Assembly (NCBI GenBank): GCA_940337035.1
Contig: CALNHX010005853.1
Location: 1-64,000, forward strand
Length of the DNA stretch: 64,000 nt
From: Agriotes lineatus
Lineage: Eukaryota; Arthropoda; Insecta; Coleoptera; Elateridae
Direction: 5' to 3'
Shown piece after piece: positions 23,401-34,899 of this stretch. Made by a program: the position numbers and the translations under genes. The notes beneath the pieces are model-generated. The model saw nothing but the letters and a program-made list of their open reading frames with translations, had not been told where the DNA came from and searched no databases. Each line of letters opens with the position of its first letter. Position 1 is the stretch's first letter.

Positions 23401-24729
23401 CCTTCAATGGTGATCAATCACTCTACTACAGGTTGTAACAATTTATGCAGATAATACGCTTGATCCCAGTATGTATCATTCAGAACCATAGATTTTATAT
23501 TACGAGATAATACGCCACAGCTCTTTCGTCAATGCAGGTAGCTTTTAGTGGAAATGTATTTTTGAATAAACTATCTAAACCCCACCGAGTTGCGACTGGA
23601 ATTTTTAAGGTTACACTGCTTGTTCTAGAACTAGAACTAGTGTGAGTAACAGTCTTTTGGATAGCTGGTTTTTGTTTTTCAGTAAATATCGCTTTTAATA
23701 TGTGACTATTTGTTATTTCGTTTATAATCAGTTTTGAATTTATTATTATACGATCCAAACTTTTTACTCAATGAGTAATGTCCTGTACAAGTAAATTTAA
23801 ACCATGGGCAACACAGTCGTAAGTATTTATGTGCGGGTATTTATTATTAATGATTTGCCATGCAGTCTTCGTATTTGCCGCATTGTCAGTTACCACGCCA
23901 CAAAATTTATTAATGTTAACTTCTTTCATTATTTTCATTATATTATCGGCAATATACTGACCAGTGTGACCTTCTGCACCTGTAATTACAGGTTTGTAAA
24001 AGGTAGATTTGGGGGTGGTTATAACAAAGTTTATAATACTCTCACCACGGCAATTGGTCCAGTCATCGCACATGATGAAATTGCATTTTCTAGTAAATTA
24101 GCCACAGATTTTTCAACATTTGAATATTCCTTATAGAGTAGTATGTGCGTTAAACAATAACGAGATGGAATTTCAAAAGAAGGGCGCGGATATATAATAA
24201 ACTTTCCAATATTTATTTTCGGGTGTATCAAGAGGCGATCATAAATATTGCTTTGGCAAATAAAACTTGATTTGATTAGTTTAGTAATGTACATAATTGA
24301 CATAATATAAGTATTCCCAATAGCGGAATGCATACCGATAAAACCAAACAGGCTGGAATTTGAAAATGAACTTGATGCTCCTCCCGAAATGCAACGAGTT
24401 TTAGCCATGTCGGAATCGCACGGTGATGGCAGTGGTTGAGATGAAACAATAGTATTTAGTTGTTTTTGTGCTACGATCTCATTGCTAGCGACAGTTGCAG
24501 TTGAAGTAGTCTTATCTGAATTATCAGTCAGATTTGTGCTTATAAATATTCTTTTAACAGTAGCAGGACTTTTGATGCATTTTATTAGATGGGTTTTTAT
24601 TGTGGTAGCATTGATGACGGTTGTCCAGTCACAATAAATACATTTTTATTTAGCCTTTCGTTCTAAATCTGTCCCAAGGATTTGTTAAAGATGAGTTCTT
24701 GTACTCCTTGTTATAGTTTTAGTTTTCAT

Positions 24730-25685
24730 TGCTAGCAAATAAGAACTGAACACTGTTACGGTCTTAAACGGTTTTTACGACACCTCACCGGCTCATACAA
24801 AAACTAAACGGCCGGCGCGCACGGTATTTAACATATACGGGACAAAGATTCACCTAGACCGTTGCCCACGCCGCAACAAGATAATGCCAGCTAAGCATCA
24901 GTGCTCGAGGGGGGTTCTTCACGAGATTAACCAAGGGCAACGGCCAGAGGGGCAGTAAACATCGAAAAAAAATGAAAAGAGCGGTACCCGGTTTGATTTG
25001 ACATACGAAGACCCAGAGAAAACCGGGAAATCAACTGGGCCGACAAATACTCAAATAATTATTTTGGGAAAATACTCAAATAACTATTTCGGGGGCCACG
25101 GTGCAGCACCAGACTCAAACACCTACCTGGAATGCTTATCCGCCGCGTCCGGGCCTCACCTCACAGCTGTCGTAGCACAGTGACACGGTCACCCTGTAAC
25201 AGACATGCACAAGACGCAACGGAGAAAAGAATAAGACGGTAAGGTTAATACATGTATTGGTTCCATATTTGGTACCAAGACTGCTCGGAAAGCTTAGGTA
25301 GTTACTAGAATGACTGAGAAATACCAAAATGGCCTAACAACACATTAACTGTCAATAATTGAGCATAAATGTAACCTACCTGCTTTCCTTGGTACCCTAT
25401 TCACTTCACACACTTAACTAACTAGATAAAAATGTCCTGAATGCTGAATTAGAATTAATATTTGACTTGAGAATGAGTTGCAACTTTATAAGTGAATGAT
25501 AAATGATAAATAGAGAATAACAGGTTGCAAAGACTTCACTAGCAATCTGTAATACCGAGTTGAATCTTATAAGAAACTTTTGAAACTTATTAAACTTTTG
25601 AAAATGTTTGAAACATGAAACTTATAAATTTGAAAACATAAAATTTTAAACTTTTCACTGAAACTTTTCAAGCTCACATCACTAG
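24730..25685. other. 5' region of the outer hAT element, noncoding
   Basis: No coding sequence seen. It includes a GC-rich block at 24790-25180 and, close to the right end, repeated GAAACTT words (25570-25680) that mirror those at 19900-19940. These are likely subterminal transposase-binding repeats. Confidence 0.45.
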
Positions 25686-25745
25686 TCTACACCCAATGTC
25701 TATTATCCCCGAACGGCAAAACTTTATGTTCTAACATATCTATTC
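25686..25745 (-). pseudogene. Upstream part of the coding relic split by the outer hAT
   Basis: The minus-strand frame LEHKVLPFGDNRHWV continues, after skipping the hAT element, into RHLRNKRRRFIPKNHPK at 19880. One stop lies at the junction. The family is unknown. The main value of this piece is to show that the hAT landed in pre-existing coding DNA. Confidence 0.45.
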
Positions 25746-26055
25746 GTCAAGCTTAGGTATAGTATGACTGAACTAGCATCTTTGAGACTGAATATTATTT
25801 TAATGCGGCATATTTAAAGGAATAGACAACATAATATAAGCCATTCACTCCTTTTTTGCATGAACGTTGGCGATGGTTTTTGTGTTATTACGTTGCGCAT
25901 GAACAGAACCTTAATTTTCATTTTGTTGTATAACCTGTAAAACATTTACGGTTATTTGACAAAATAGAATTTTGTTGCCTGATGGACTGCTTATTTTGAT
26001 AGTACATGTGGTAAACTATTTAAAACCTAAAGTATTGTAAGCCTTTCCATGTACT

Positions 26056-26590
26056 TCATTAACCCTTAACCCGAGCGGTTGGTAAATTTTACGCTGTACG
26101 AAACCTTCAGTAAAACATAGCGCTATTGTTGTTGTACCCACAAAATGCAAATAAAACTCGGTAATACTAAATGTTTATATTGAGTACTCGAAAAACATTG
26201 CTAAAACTGAAAAATATTAAATATAATAAAAAATACAAATATATATAGTTAATTTGTTATCCTTCTTCTTCATTGGAAATGCAGTCTTTGCACACTTTAC
26301 TGGCATGTTCCAGATAAATCGGTTTCTGGCAGGTAGAGCAATTATAAAAGGTTTTTCTTTTTCTCTAACGTAGAGAACATGTTTTTTTTTAGTTCTAAAC
26401 GTTCATCTGCTGATATTGATAGCTGGCTTTTATCATCTTTTCCCAAAATAAGTTATATAAGAATTTGAAGTTCTTTGTTTAGTTTTCAAGTTGTCGATGT
26501 TTTTTTTTTGCTTATAGGGTATCACAAGCTTCATAGCAAATTCTTCAATAAATCGACATCTTGATGTAGGTGTGATGTTTTTATAATATT
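26056..26590 (-). pseudogene. piggyBac transposase C-terminal part and element end
   Basis: On the minus strand 26575-26500 reads TSRCRFIEEFAMKLVIPYKQ, the segment before the C-terminal tail of piggyBac transposases. At 26350-26270 it reads FYNCSTCQKPIYLEHASKVC and CKDC, the cysteine-rich C-terminal domain. About 180 bp further out, CCCTTAACCCGAGCGGTTGG (26064 region) fits a piggyBac-type terminal end, which usually begins CCC-TTAA-like. The upstream body of the gene lies at 28584-29010, separated by an unrelated repeat (26590-28430). Confidence 0.7.
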
Positions 26591-28430
26591 GTTATGGTAT
26601 TAAGCCCACAACTTGGCTCTGTTTGCAGTACAAAATATTCAACCAAATCAATAAAGCACAGAGTTAGGATATTCCATATAATTGCAATTTTAAACAAAAA
26701 TAAAAATATTAAATGCATTGATTATGAGATGCGAGAAACAGTAATTAGTTGGATAAAGGCACGCAAAGGCAAAGCATATTTCAGAGGGTTTAAATTTGGC
26801 TTGTGAATAAAGTAATATAATTAAAATGATATGTTTGTGCGCATGTATAAAGCAAGACCAAACGAAAGTAATTGACACAAAAAGGTTATTACGTGCATAA
26901 AAGGTGCGTAGTTATCAATAAAAGCAAAGGACTGTGAAAATTGTGAGCAAGCTGAAGGGTAAAGCAAGATGTAGAAAAATCTAGAAAATTGCAAAGAGCA
27001 ATCCTGAATGGAAGCAACAGAAAAGAGGCAAGCGACGTGAAAATGCGGAACTCAAAAATGAGTGCTTTAATAATTAAAAACAGTGCAAAAGCAGAGCAGT
27101 GAAATTAAAAACATTTGTGAGAGTGCAACGCTATAGAACAATATTAGTTATAAGCAAAAAGACAATATTTTAGATTAAGAAAATGTTAGATTGTAAGTTA
27201 TGTGATCAAACTTTACTCCATTTGTGGTAAATATCAAAACTAATGTCCAATTAATAGAATAACACCGTATCTTAGCAACATGATGTTTTTTTGTCATTAA
27301 CAAGGAAAACAATATTGAATAAAATTAAATTTGAAAGGTTGTCGAATTTGTGCTCCACATTTAATTAATGTTTTATAATAATAAATGAGCATTTTATAAT
27401 ATAAAAAGTGGTCCATTTTATTGCCAATGTGGTAGTGTACCTGTGCTAACGTTTGCAGCAGTTTCTGCAACGAAACAATTACATTTTTACAAATCTCATC
27501 TCCGATGATTCGGGAGCCGCCCAGCTGAAAATTACGATCTTCGACTACGACGGAAATTACCATCGGAAGCCAGAGGTTAGCAGTACAGGACATCAGTCGA
27601 ATCTGCAAGAAGTCCGAATCAACATTGGCGGGCAGGGAAGCCGTTACAACCTGAGATATTCCAGCAGCGTCACTACGACCAGCTCCGAAGCCAACAACGA
27701 AGCGAACTTCACGAGGTAGGATAGATCTAAAAATTGAGTGTCAGCGTTCGGAAAAACGATTTAAATCAAAAATATAACCTTGCCGAAGAGGCCTAGCGTT
27801 TTTCCAAAAGTCCAATTACTTCGTGGTTTTCGAAAATCGAACTGCGTCACCAGGTTTTGGCGAAATCGGCCAGAATCGAGCTTCATAAACGAATGAAAGA
27901 TCGGCGTGCATTCTACGTCATCCTGAGAATAACAATAAAGGCGAGTTTGACGTCATCCTGAGAAACAATGAAGGTAATGTTTTAATAGTTGCCAAGCGGG
28001 AATATTCAAATAATTTACCTGACGCGTTTTCACTGTATTTTACGATTTTAAACGTTCAGTTTCACGCTGTTCGCAAAAACCATTTTGTGTTCATCTGTCA
28101 ATTTACGAGATTGTGAATTTTATCTACTAATAACCTATAATTTGAGAATATAGTCCGTTTATGAACCCAACCCATGAGATAAGAAGTTTTGTGTTTGCTG
28201 AGAGCTAGCGTAATTGGTATTGTAGTTAAATAAAATAGAAAGAGGGGCATTCAACTATTTTATTTGTGCAGTTAATTATTACTGTTCATTTTAACCAGCC
28301 TTAATTTACTTGCAGGCAAAGGTTGAGCACAGTATAAAAATATAAACTGAGAATTGTGTGTACTAGGATCTTTGCCCGTAATTTTAACTTATATTGTTTT
28401 TATACCAAAATAAATAAATAATTACAAACA
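26585..28430 (+). repeat. Unnamed ~1.8-kb repeat, copy 1 (inside piggyBac)
   Basis: Aligned by eye with 30785-32480 at a steady offset of about 4.2 kb. Shared stretches include GGTATTAAGCCCACAACTTG versus GGTTTTAAGCTCACAATTTA, GAGATGCGAGAAACAG versus GAGATGCAAGAAGCA, ACCAGCTCCGA-A/G-GC and GCTAGC near the end. Identity is roughly 70-80% with many indels. This copy interrupts the piggyBac transposase, so the unit itself probably moves. It contains an open exon-like interval (27453-27719) followed by a donor-like AGGTAGGA. No terminal repeats or known domain were found. Confidence 0.5.
27453..27719 (+). other. Exon-like open frame in the unnamed repeat, unrecognised
   Basis: An 88-residue frame whose second half is GC-richer than its surroundings and reads LKITIFDYDGNYHRKP and VRINIGGQGSRYNLRY. 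It closes at AGGTAGGATAG, which could act as a splice donor. The second repeat copy has a matching open interval (about 31655-31892) reading VRISTYDTFPFKRQNP and LYLAPAPRRKSARFQ, preceded by the acceptor-like TTTCCCCAG and followed by AAGGTAGGAG. The two align loosely in frame, which hints at a conserved coding exon. I cannot assign a family. Confidence 0.35.
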
Positions 28431-28583
28431 GGCACCAGATAGGGGAGCCTCTGCAATATATGCATTATTTGTTGATATATCAATGAGTCTATATGATAGC
28501 GGTAAAGGCCGTCGGTGGCATAGACGACCTGAAGAATAATTGGTACATTTCTAATCAAGAGTGTCCACTCCGCTTTTGTGGAA

Positions 28584-29010
28584 CTATAGAATGATATAAT
28601 TTCGGGAAGACTCTAAGAGAGTTATCTGGGTAACTGTAACTGTGTAAGTGAGTCCTTTGTTTTGCAGCTCATGAAGCAATTCAATTGAAGAAAACCAGTT
28701 GTTTGCCATTATGTTTCGGTTTATGTTTTCCAGGGGTTTTATTAAACGTAGAACTGCTTGTGTAGGCTTTTGACGTTTTTGTTCCTCCACAGATAATGTT
28801 TTTCCATTGCTATTTTTTCAACTTAAATATACCCATTATAAAAATATGAGTTTCTGGCATCAGTAAGGCTTATAAGCTTGATAACATACTTTGCCAACTT
28901 GTTCAACATATACATTTTGAAAGCATATCGCCTTCGGAAACTAATTAGCATTTTATCAATACACAAAGTTGGGCCTAAATTGAAGCATTTTTGGGGATTT
29001 TCCATAAACC
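28584..29010 (-). pseudogene. piggyBac transposase, central part
   Basis: The minus strand reads GPTLCIDKMLISFRRRYAFK, then YMLNKLAKYVIKLISLTDAR and YFYNGYI (29000-28825). After a frame change it reads AVLRLIKPLENINRNIMANN and WFSSIELLHELQNKGLTYTV (28760-28600). These match the piggyBac DDD core: the (I/V)DE-x-(L/M)-x3-R-GR block, here IDKMLISFRRR with the catalytic D kept, and the NRN-x3-DNWFSS block, here with N in place of the D. Stops and the substitution make it inactive. The C-terminal part is displaced to 26056-26590. Confidence 0.8.
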
Positions 29011-29264
29011 TATTGAAGATGAAAGATATGCTTCAGTTGGATTTTCTTGATGGCGTTGTTCTCTTGTACTACCATGATTTCATTCGCATTTTTTATTTCT
29101 AAAAGCCTCACTGAGATCAGGGATCAAACTTGCTGCTCGTACATTAGTTGTCAGAATGTTAACCACAGAGCTATCAAGCCCAGCATACCTGACTCGAATG
29201 CTAAAGTACTCGGCCTCCACACATCTTGATAAAGCATCATTTTCCTGATTTTTATGTAATTCAG

Positions 29265-29380
29265 GGTGTCCCTAAAACCAATTGTGTAACTCATTTAGAG
29301 TAAAAAAATCCAGATAAACGTATTCTAAACTCAACCATTACTGCGTTATTCTTGATTTTAAAATTTTTGATTAACATTCA
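29265..29380 (-). repeat. Transposon end shared with 34395-34505 and 43060-43175
   Basis: Read on the minus strand it contains GGTTGAGTTTAGAATACGTT, CTCTAAATGAGTTA and ends at ACACCCTG. The same order appears on the plus strand at 34395-34500 and 43060-43165. This is most likely the 3' end of the DUF4817 transposon whose gene lies just to the right. Confidence 0.6.
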
Positions 29381-29394
29381 TAAAGTGAATCTTT

Positions 29395-30001
29395 ATTGGA
29401 AGTAGTAGCATTGCCTTAAATGAGGGTTTTCTCTTGCCCATTCATGGAAATTATGAAAATTAGTAATTCCGTCCCTCGTAAAACAGGCCTCGTCAGTTCA
29501 CAAAATATTAGGCAGAGTATCTTCATGCGTCTTAGTCCACTTATACAATCTTAAACGAGCTTGTGCATGATTGCCCAGAGCTTGAACTTTTTGGTAATGG
29601 TATGGATGTTCTGTTATTGTTCTCCAAACCTAATGAGTGACAAAACACTGAGTTATAGTAAAATAATGGTGTACTTATTTGTGCTTAATATACCTTATAT
29701 ATGGATATTCCAGTACACATACAAATTCTCCGCACACTTAATGTCGCATTTCTTTTAATAAATTAAAAATGCGCCGCTCATTGTTTACTTGTATACGAAC
29801 AATACCTTGACCACGATCTCTTAACTGCCAATATGAATTAGTGAAAACTTCACCTGTAGGTAATCTTCTGTTAGGATACCTCCTTCTGTATTCTTCTTGC
29901 GCCACTGGAGCATTGCCATCCCACAAACCATACACATAGATAATATTTGCATATTCCACTTTCAGAAATAATCTCGGCATTGTAATTAGCGATGTTAACA
30001 A
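29395..30001 (-). pseudogene. DUF4817 / DDE_3-type transposase (Tc1-mariner-like) relic
   Basis: On the minus strand the start at 29980 (MPRLF) opens the DUF4817 helix-turn-helix region: EYANIIYVYGLWDGNAPVAQ, RRRYPNRRLPTG, VFTNSYWQLRD. After a gap with stops, 29610-29400 reads QALGNHAQARLRLYKW, ILWTDEACFTRDGITNFH (the TDEA catalytic aspartate of DDE_3 enzymes, with a stop in place of one residue) and NFHEWARENPH. This pairing is seen in many insect transposon proteins of the IS630/Tc1/mariner group. The middle and the C-terminal catalytic residues are missing, so the copy is dead. Confidence 0.75.
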
Positions 30002-30044
30002 ACTTTTTGGTACAACTTTAGTATAAGGTCCTGCTTATTGCACA

Positions 30045-30440
30045 TGTCTGCCACTCAACTGTCTGATTGGACTGGGCTTAGTTAAATTCGTGCCAACATG
30101 AAGAAGTTGTGGTTCCAAACAAGCCACCAATGTGCGCTTTGGTATTAGTGTTTTTGTTGCCCCTTAAGATGATGTGTGTCCTAGCATTATCTATGATAGT
30201 TGTAGCCTTTAATCATTTTTAAATTGAATGCTCCATAAGATAGCTTTGAACCGCTGATCACATTCATGCTTGATAAATTTTTGATCATGCGCATAAGGCA
30301 GGACCTTATACCAAAGTTTTACCAACTTTTTAATACTATTTAATTTTTTGATAATTTGACAGTCAACACTGAAAACAATATTATTGTTTATCAACAATAA
30401 CATTCAATTGTTATGGAAAACAACTAGCAAGCATGGCCTA
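30045..30440. repeat. Dispersed repeat, copy 1 (copy 2 at 42375-42720)
   Basis: Same orientation and about 80% identical by eye. Shared words are GCCAACATGAAGAAG, CAAGCCACCAA, TTGAATGCTCCATAAGATAG, AACAATATTATTGTTT and CAATTGTTATGGAAAACAA. Minus-strand open frames in both copies are similar but have no recognised domain. The unit probably belongs to a nonautonomous element. Confidence 0.55.
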
Positions 30441-30784
30441 TACTAAATTTTAAATAAGCATGCAGTACTTGGAACTAATTAGTAAACATAACTATATCTG
30501 TTATTGGTCAAAACAAAGTCATTATTACAACCATCTGAAAATCAAATATTTTTTTCAAAATTATCGATTTGATGTTTGCTGTGAATCCTAGAAATATAAA
30601 AGGAAAACAGATAAATAGTGGACAAAACAGACTGGCCTACAACGTTTAATTAAATAATGAGGATGCAATTATTGTAAAACAAGATCAGTCAAACAAGCTT
30701 ATATTTTCTTAGTGTAAAAGTGAGCTTGGCTGTAGAGCGCCACCTACTGTATTCTTATTTGAAATTTAGTATAGGTGATGTATA

Positions 30785-32480
30785 TATTGAGATGGTTTTA
30801 AGCTCACAATTTAGCTCTGTATGCAGTGAGAAATGTTGAACAAAGTCAATTAAAGCACTGAGTTGAAATATTTTATTTAATAACAATCTAAACAGTAATA
30901 GAAGTTATTAAATGCATTGGTAATGAGATGCAAGAAGCATAATTAGAGGGGTAAAGGCAAGCATAAGCAAAGCAGCTTTCAAAGGGATTGAATTTGAAGT
31001 TTGACTAAAAGAAAGATTTAAGATGGCTAATACAATATAAGTAATGGGTATGATAGATTTGAGCATAATTGAAGCCAGACCAAATGAAAGTAAATAATAC
31101 AAAAGGTTGATTAAGTGCATTATGTATGAGTGTAGAGTTAGTAATAAAAGTACAGGCCAGTGAAAAGCAAGCAAGCTGAAAGGTAGGTGGAAATCGAAGC
31201 AAGATAAGAAAGGATTTGCAAAGAGCAATAGAGAACGAGGGCAACTGAATTGAAGAAAATCCAGTGACGTGTTTAAAATTGAACTCAAGTGCCAGTGCAT
31301 TTTAAAAACTAAGTGATTATAGCAGAGCAGTGATTATAAAAAACATTTATGTGACGAGAAAGGACAATTTTTAAGTATAAGAAATAAAGACAATTCTTAG
31401 ATTTAAGAAACATCAAATTTTATTACTTGATGTAAAATTAAACTAAAATTAATTTCCTATAAATTGAGATCGCCGTTACTAAGCAACGTCTTGCTGTTTT
31501 GTCAAACAATAAGAAATGGTTGTTGAAAATTAACAAGCTTTGAGCAAATTGTGCTCCATTAAATTTGATGTAATAAATAAAGTGTTTACCACGTCAAAAA
31601 AGTATACCATGTTATTATACCAGTTACCAGGCATCTGTGGGAATGTTTGTGAAGGTTTCCCCAGCATAAAAGTTATAAATTTACCAAACCAACTTCGCCT
31701 GAACAACGGCTCCGAGACGTGAGAATTTCAACGTACGACACCTTTCCATTTAAGCGTCAGAATCCAACGGCCCAGGGAAGTGAACGAGCATCCCGAACAA
31801 GATTTGCTGCCAGGGAAGCGATTTCAAGCGAGTTAGGACCTCGGCTTTACCTTGCACCAGCTCCGAGGCGAAAATCGGCCAGATTTCAAAGGTAGGAGTT
31901 GGCATGTTTTTGAGTGTTTGGGAGCCGGGAAAGCTAGTGAACTGCCAGAATACACCTTGCGGAACCGATTTAACGTGTCTCCGAGCATCCAGTACTGTTC
32001 CAGTTTGAATAAATTGCATCGCGTCAGTAGAATCTGGGGTTTTGCTAGAATTTGAATCCATCACAGGAAGTGGAACAAAAGAGAGTAGCTGGCGTCGTTC
32101 ACGTCACATCTAAAACAAAACTTAGTCAGTTGTTGCTAGGCGGGAGTTTTAATTCGATTTACCTGATGGTTTCTTGCAGAATTTCATTTTTAAATATTTA
32201 AATAAACGCTATATGTATTAACAGCTTTCTGTGTTCTAAGTCAAGTTTTGTGAGGTTATGAGGAATCGAAGCGGGTAGCGCATTTTTACTAAAATTCTAA
32301 ACAAAATTTCGAATAAAACTAACCTGAGAGAGTAGTTTTGTGTTTTACCGGAGCTAGCCCAGAATATTATTGCAATTCGATAAAATATTTTATTAAAAAT
32401 TAACAAATACATTTCATTTTGATTAGGCTAAAATACTGACAGGCAAAGTTTTACACAATAAAAGTACCCTGGGTATTGTA
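30785..32480 (+). repeat. Unnamed ~1.8-kb repeat, copy 2
   Basis: Partner of 26585-28430. It includes the exon-like interval at about 31655-31892, with acceptor-like TTTCCCCAG before it and AAGGTAGGAG after it. The left and right borders are approximate because similarity fades gradually and no target duplicate was found. Confidence 0.5.
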
Positions 32481-32569
32481 ATGATTTGCCCTATTTATTT
32501 ATTTATAATTTTTACTAAACCATTTATTAGTATACTCAAGGCATCATTACAATATATAAACAGCTCTAG

Positions 32570-33860
32570 AAACCTTTATAATGGAGTAGATATGGCGGAA
32601 AAAAACGAAAAACGAACTCTATTTTTTCGAATTTTTTTTTGTGATTTCATAGAGTCGGGGTTCCTCTTTCAGATGATCACTATGGAAAGACTACCGGAGG
32701 TGCGAAGGGGGGGGGGGGATTACCGTTCAAAGATATGGGAAAACGGGTTTTTCGCGAATAACTCGCTGAGTTTCATCCCGATCGGAACAGTAAGGGATAA
32801 AATGAAGGGCTCGCAAATACAAACAAAATGAACTTTAGTGGTCGAAATTGGTCCAGCGGTTCGCGAGATATTGCGTTTTGAAGGTCGAAAAACTGCGCCC
32901 GGAATTTCGCCGCGGCGGCAACTCTCCGCGGGCCGTGTTCGCGTTTTTCGCGGGGAAGATATTGACCTAACGACTTTATTTTTTTCCTTGTTAGGTAATC
33001 ACAATCAAAATAGTTTGTCCAAATTTCAAGTCGCTAGGTCAATTAGGAGGCGTGGGGGAGGGAAAACAATAAAAAAACTTTGATCGGGGCGAACTTTTTT
33101 ATTTATTGGCCGATCCGGGTCATCCAAACTGGAAAATCTTCGTTAAATTTTTCGCTACAAGATGAGTCGGGGGTGACCAAGATTTTCGCGAAAATGGGGA
33201 AATGGGCAATTTTCCGATTTCGAAAATGTATTTATTCATTTTCGCGGTGAAGGAGTGGAGTGGGAGACAATTTTTTTTTGTCACCAGATTGCAATTTTTC
33301 CCCTTGACAATGAGCCCCCTAAGAACCCGGTAGGACAGTTATTAAGGGAGGGAGAGAGGTGAACGCGTTTTGCCCTGTAGACGGGCAAGGGATAGGGCTA
33401 GCGACTTTGGGCAGGTCTCATTCTCAACGGTAATCAATTCCCTTTCATGGTTTTTTTTATGCGAAGCGCTATCTTGATTAGGGGCTGCACGCGCGTGATA
33501 TGTTTATCACGGCGAGCGCGCCCGTTCAGCAGCCGTGCAGCGAGATGCCGGGGGCGGGGCCTAGCGCTCCCTCTCCTCCCTATACTCTCTTACAAATACA
33601 TATTCACGCTCTTCTCGTCTGTGTGTACCGGTGAGCGGGAACTCGGAAGAGGCGGCAAAAAACCGAAAAAAGTGGAAAAAACTCGTTAATCAAGCCATGG
33701 GCCTTAAATATTGGAGTAGAGCTGCGGGGGGGGGGGGGGATTACCGTTCAAAGATATGGGGAAACGGGATTTTCGCGAATAAAAATCGCTGAGTTTCATC
33801 CCGATTGGAAAAATTTATAGGAGATGAAATAAAGGGCTCGCAAATACAAACAAACTCACT
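32570..33860. repeat. Repeat block with direct ~130-bp copies and poly-G runs
   Basis: The stretch at 32705-32832 recurs in direct orientation at 33726-33857: a G run, then GATTACCGTTCAAAGATATG, TTTCGCGAATAA, GAGTTTCATCCCGAT and GGGCTCGCAAATACAAACAA. The G runs are about 12 and 14 long. Sequence between is GC-richer than elsewhere and has no recognised gene. It could be a tandem or LTR-like structure of an unclassified element. Confidence 0.45.
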
Positions 33861-34209
33861 CCCAGCTCATTTATATCGCCCATGCATTTTCTTCTGGGCC
33901 TTCCTTTTCTGTTTGGACCCTCCAGTTCTTCCTTCAGGATCATCTTAGTCTTGAGTTATCCATTTTAGCGATTTGCCCCAACCAGCCCAACCGCTTTTGC
34001 TAATAATATAGTCTTCTCAGTTCTTTGTTAGTACGGCTTCTCCATTCATCTTCCTCCTTTACTCCCCCGCAAGTCCTTCTCCATATGTTCCTTTCCCATG
34101 CTTCTAATGCTTTCTGATCTTCTTTTCTGAGGACCCATGCTTCACTCCCGCATACTATCATTGGTCTGATCACAGATTTATATTTCTTCACTTTTGCTGT
34201 CCTTGTCAC
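33860..34209 (-). pseudogene. RTE-like LINE, C-terminal fragment
   Basis: The minus strand reads YKSVIRPMIVCGSEAWVLRK, WERNIWRRTCGG and WRSRTNKELRRLYY. After a frame change it reads RLGWLGQIAKMDN and GPNRKGRPRRKC (33990-33865). This is the end of an RTE-type polyprotein, closely comparable in motif order to the C-terminus of the RTE copy at 58.05-58.45 kb (RTRMNHELKYLY, GRPRKRW). It is a 5'-truncated relic. Confidence 0.7.
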
Positions 34210-34394
34210 ATTTTTGGCACTGAGAATTTTTTACATTGCACCCACACTTCTTGCACCTATCGTTATTTTTTTCTTTATCTCAGATCCACTTCCCCCCGTG
34301 TTACGTGTAATTTTTCATCCAGATGCAGATGTTTCGAGTGACCTGCAGTTCCTAAGTGTGTATTTGGTTGCATACTCATTTTACATCATCACGT

Positions 34395-34535
34395 TAACAG
34401 TTGAGTTTAGAATACATGTTTATCTAGAGTTTTTGACTCTAAATGAGTTACCCAATTGATTGCTAAATATTTCTGGTTCGTTTTCGAACACCCTGTATAC
34501 TACTATATGATTAAGCAAGATAATGTAGCAATTTT
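34395..34535 (+). repeat. DUF4817-transposon end plus shared flank
   Basis: The stretch contains GTTGAGTTTAGAATACATGT, ATGAGTTACCCAATTGATTG and ACACCCTGTATAC, then ACTACTATATGATTAAGCA. The whole string recurs at 43060-43195, so the similarity runs past the presumed element end and the two loci may share a larger duplicated unit. Confidence 0.5.
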
Positions 34536-34899
34536 ATATCGATGGCTTAAGTGCAAAACGTCGTATCCCCAATAACCACAATTGTTCAGGCCACACAAAA
34601 AACTTTTTGGATTTAATAGGACTTTCTGTAAATCAGAATTTTATTATTTTATGTTTATGTTGAATCGTTTGTAACCTTTTTCAAAAACATATTTAATTTT
34701 AGTTTTATTTTTTCAAAAACTTAGTGGGTTACGACATATTGTACTCAATATGATTGTAGTATACGACCTTTCACATAATACTTTCAAAACATAGTTATAA
34801 GTATAAAAACGCAAACTTATCATTTATTATGAAAATATACGAAAATAAAGAGTACATACTATAATAATTGACATTACTTTCAAATTAAAACGGAAAACA

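Larger units (their letters stand above)
21022..24729 (-). pseudogene. hAT transposase (BED finger + DUF659 + RNase H-like core), split by nested hAT
   Basis: On the minus strand the ATG at 24729 is followed by KCIYCDW...THLIKC near 24640-24570, a BED-type finger. From about 24408 a long frame leads into MCDDWTNCRGESIINFVITT (24073, DUF659 signature), VTDNAANTKTAW (catalytic aspartate region) and YDCVAHGLNLLVQDI, then VATRWGLDSLF near 23600. The frame is cut at 23408 by the inner hAT. It resumes at 21240 with IEGDAPQIGDVCKLFYEI and LAANLLHPKYMGK and ends where the SINE units begin. The C-terminal dimerisation region is therefore missing. A few stops are present, so the copy is dead. Confidence 0.82.
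19886..25685 (-). mobile_element. Outer hAT element (DUF659 type) containing nested insertions
   Basis: The left end reads TAGTGATGTTAAGTTTCATG from 19886. The right end, inverted, reads TAGTGATGTGAGCTTGAAAA up to 25685, so both start TAGTGATGT and both are rich in GAAAC words. Flanks are GTCTCTAC (19878-19885) and GTCTACAC (25686-25693), an 8-bp target duplicate with 6 of 8 matching, as expected for an old insertion. Removing the element rejoins an older minus-strand coding frame. The transposase gene runs on the minus strand from 24729 to about 21022. Inside lie two SINE-like units (20212-21016) and a younger hAT (21241-23400). Confidence 0.75.
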
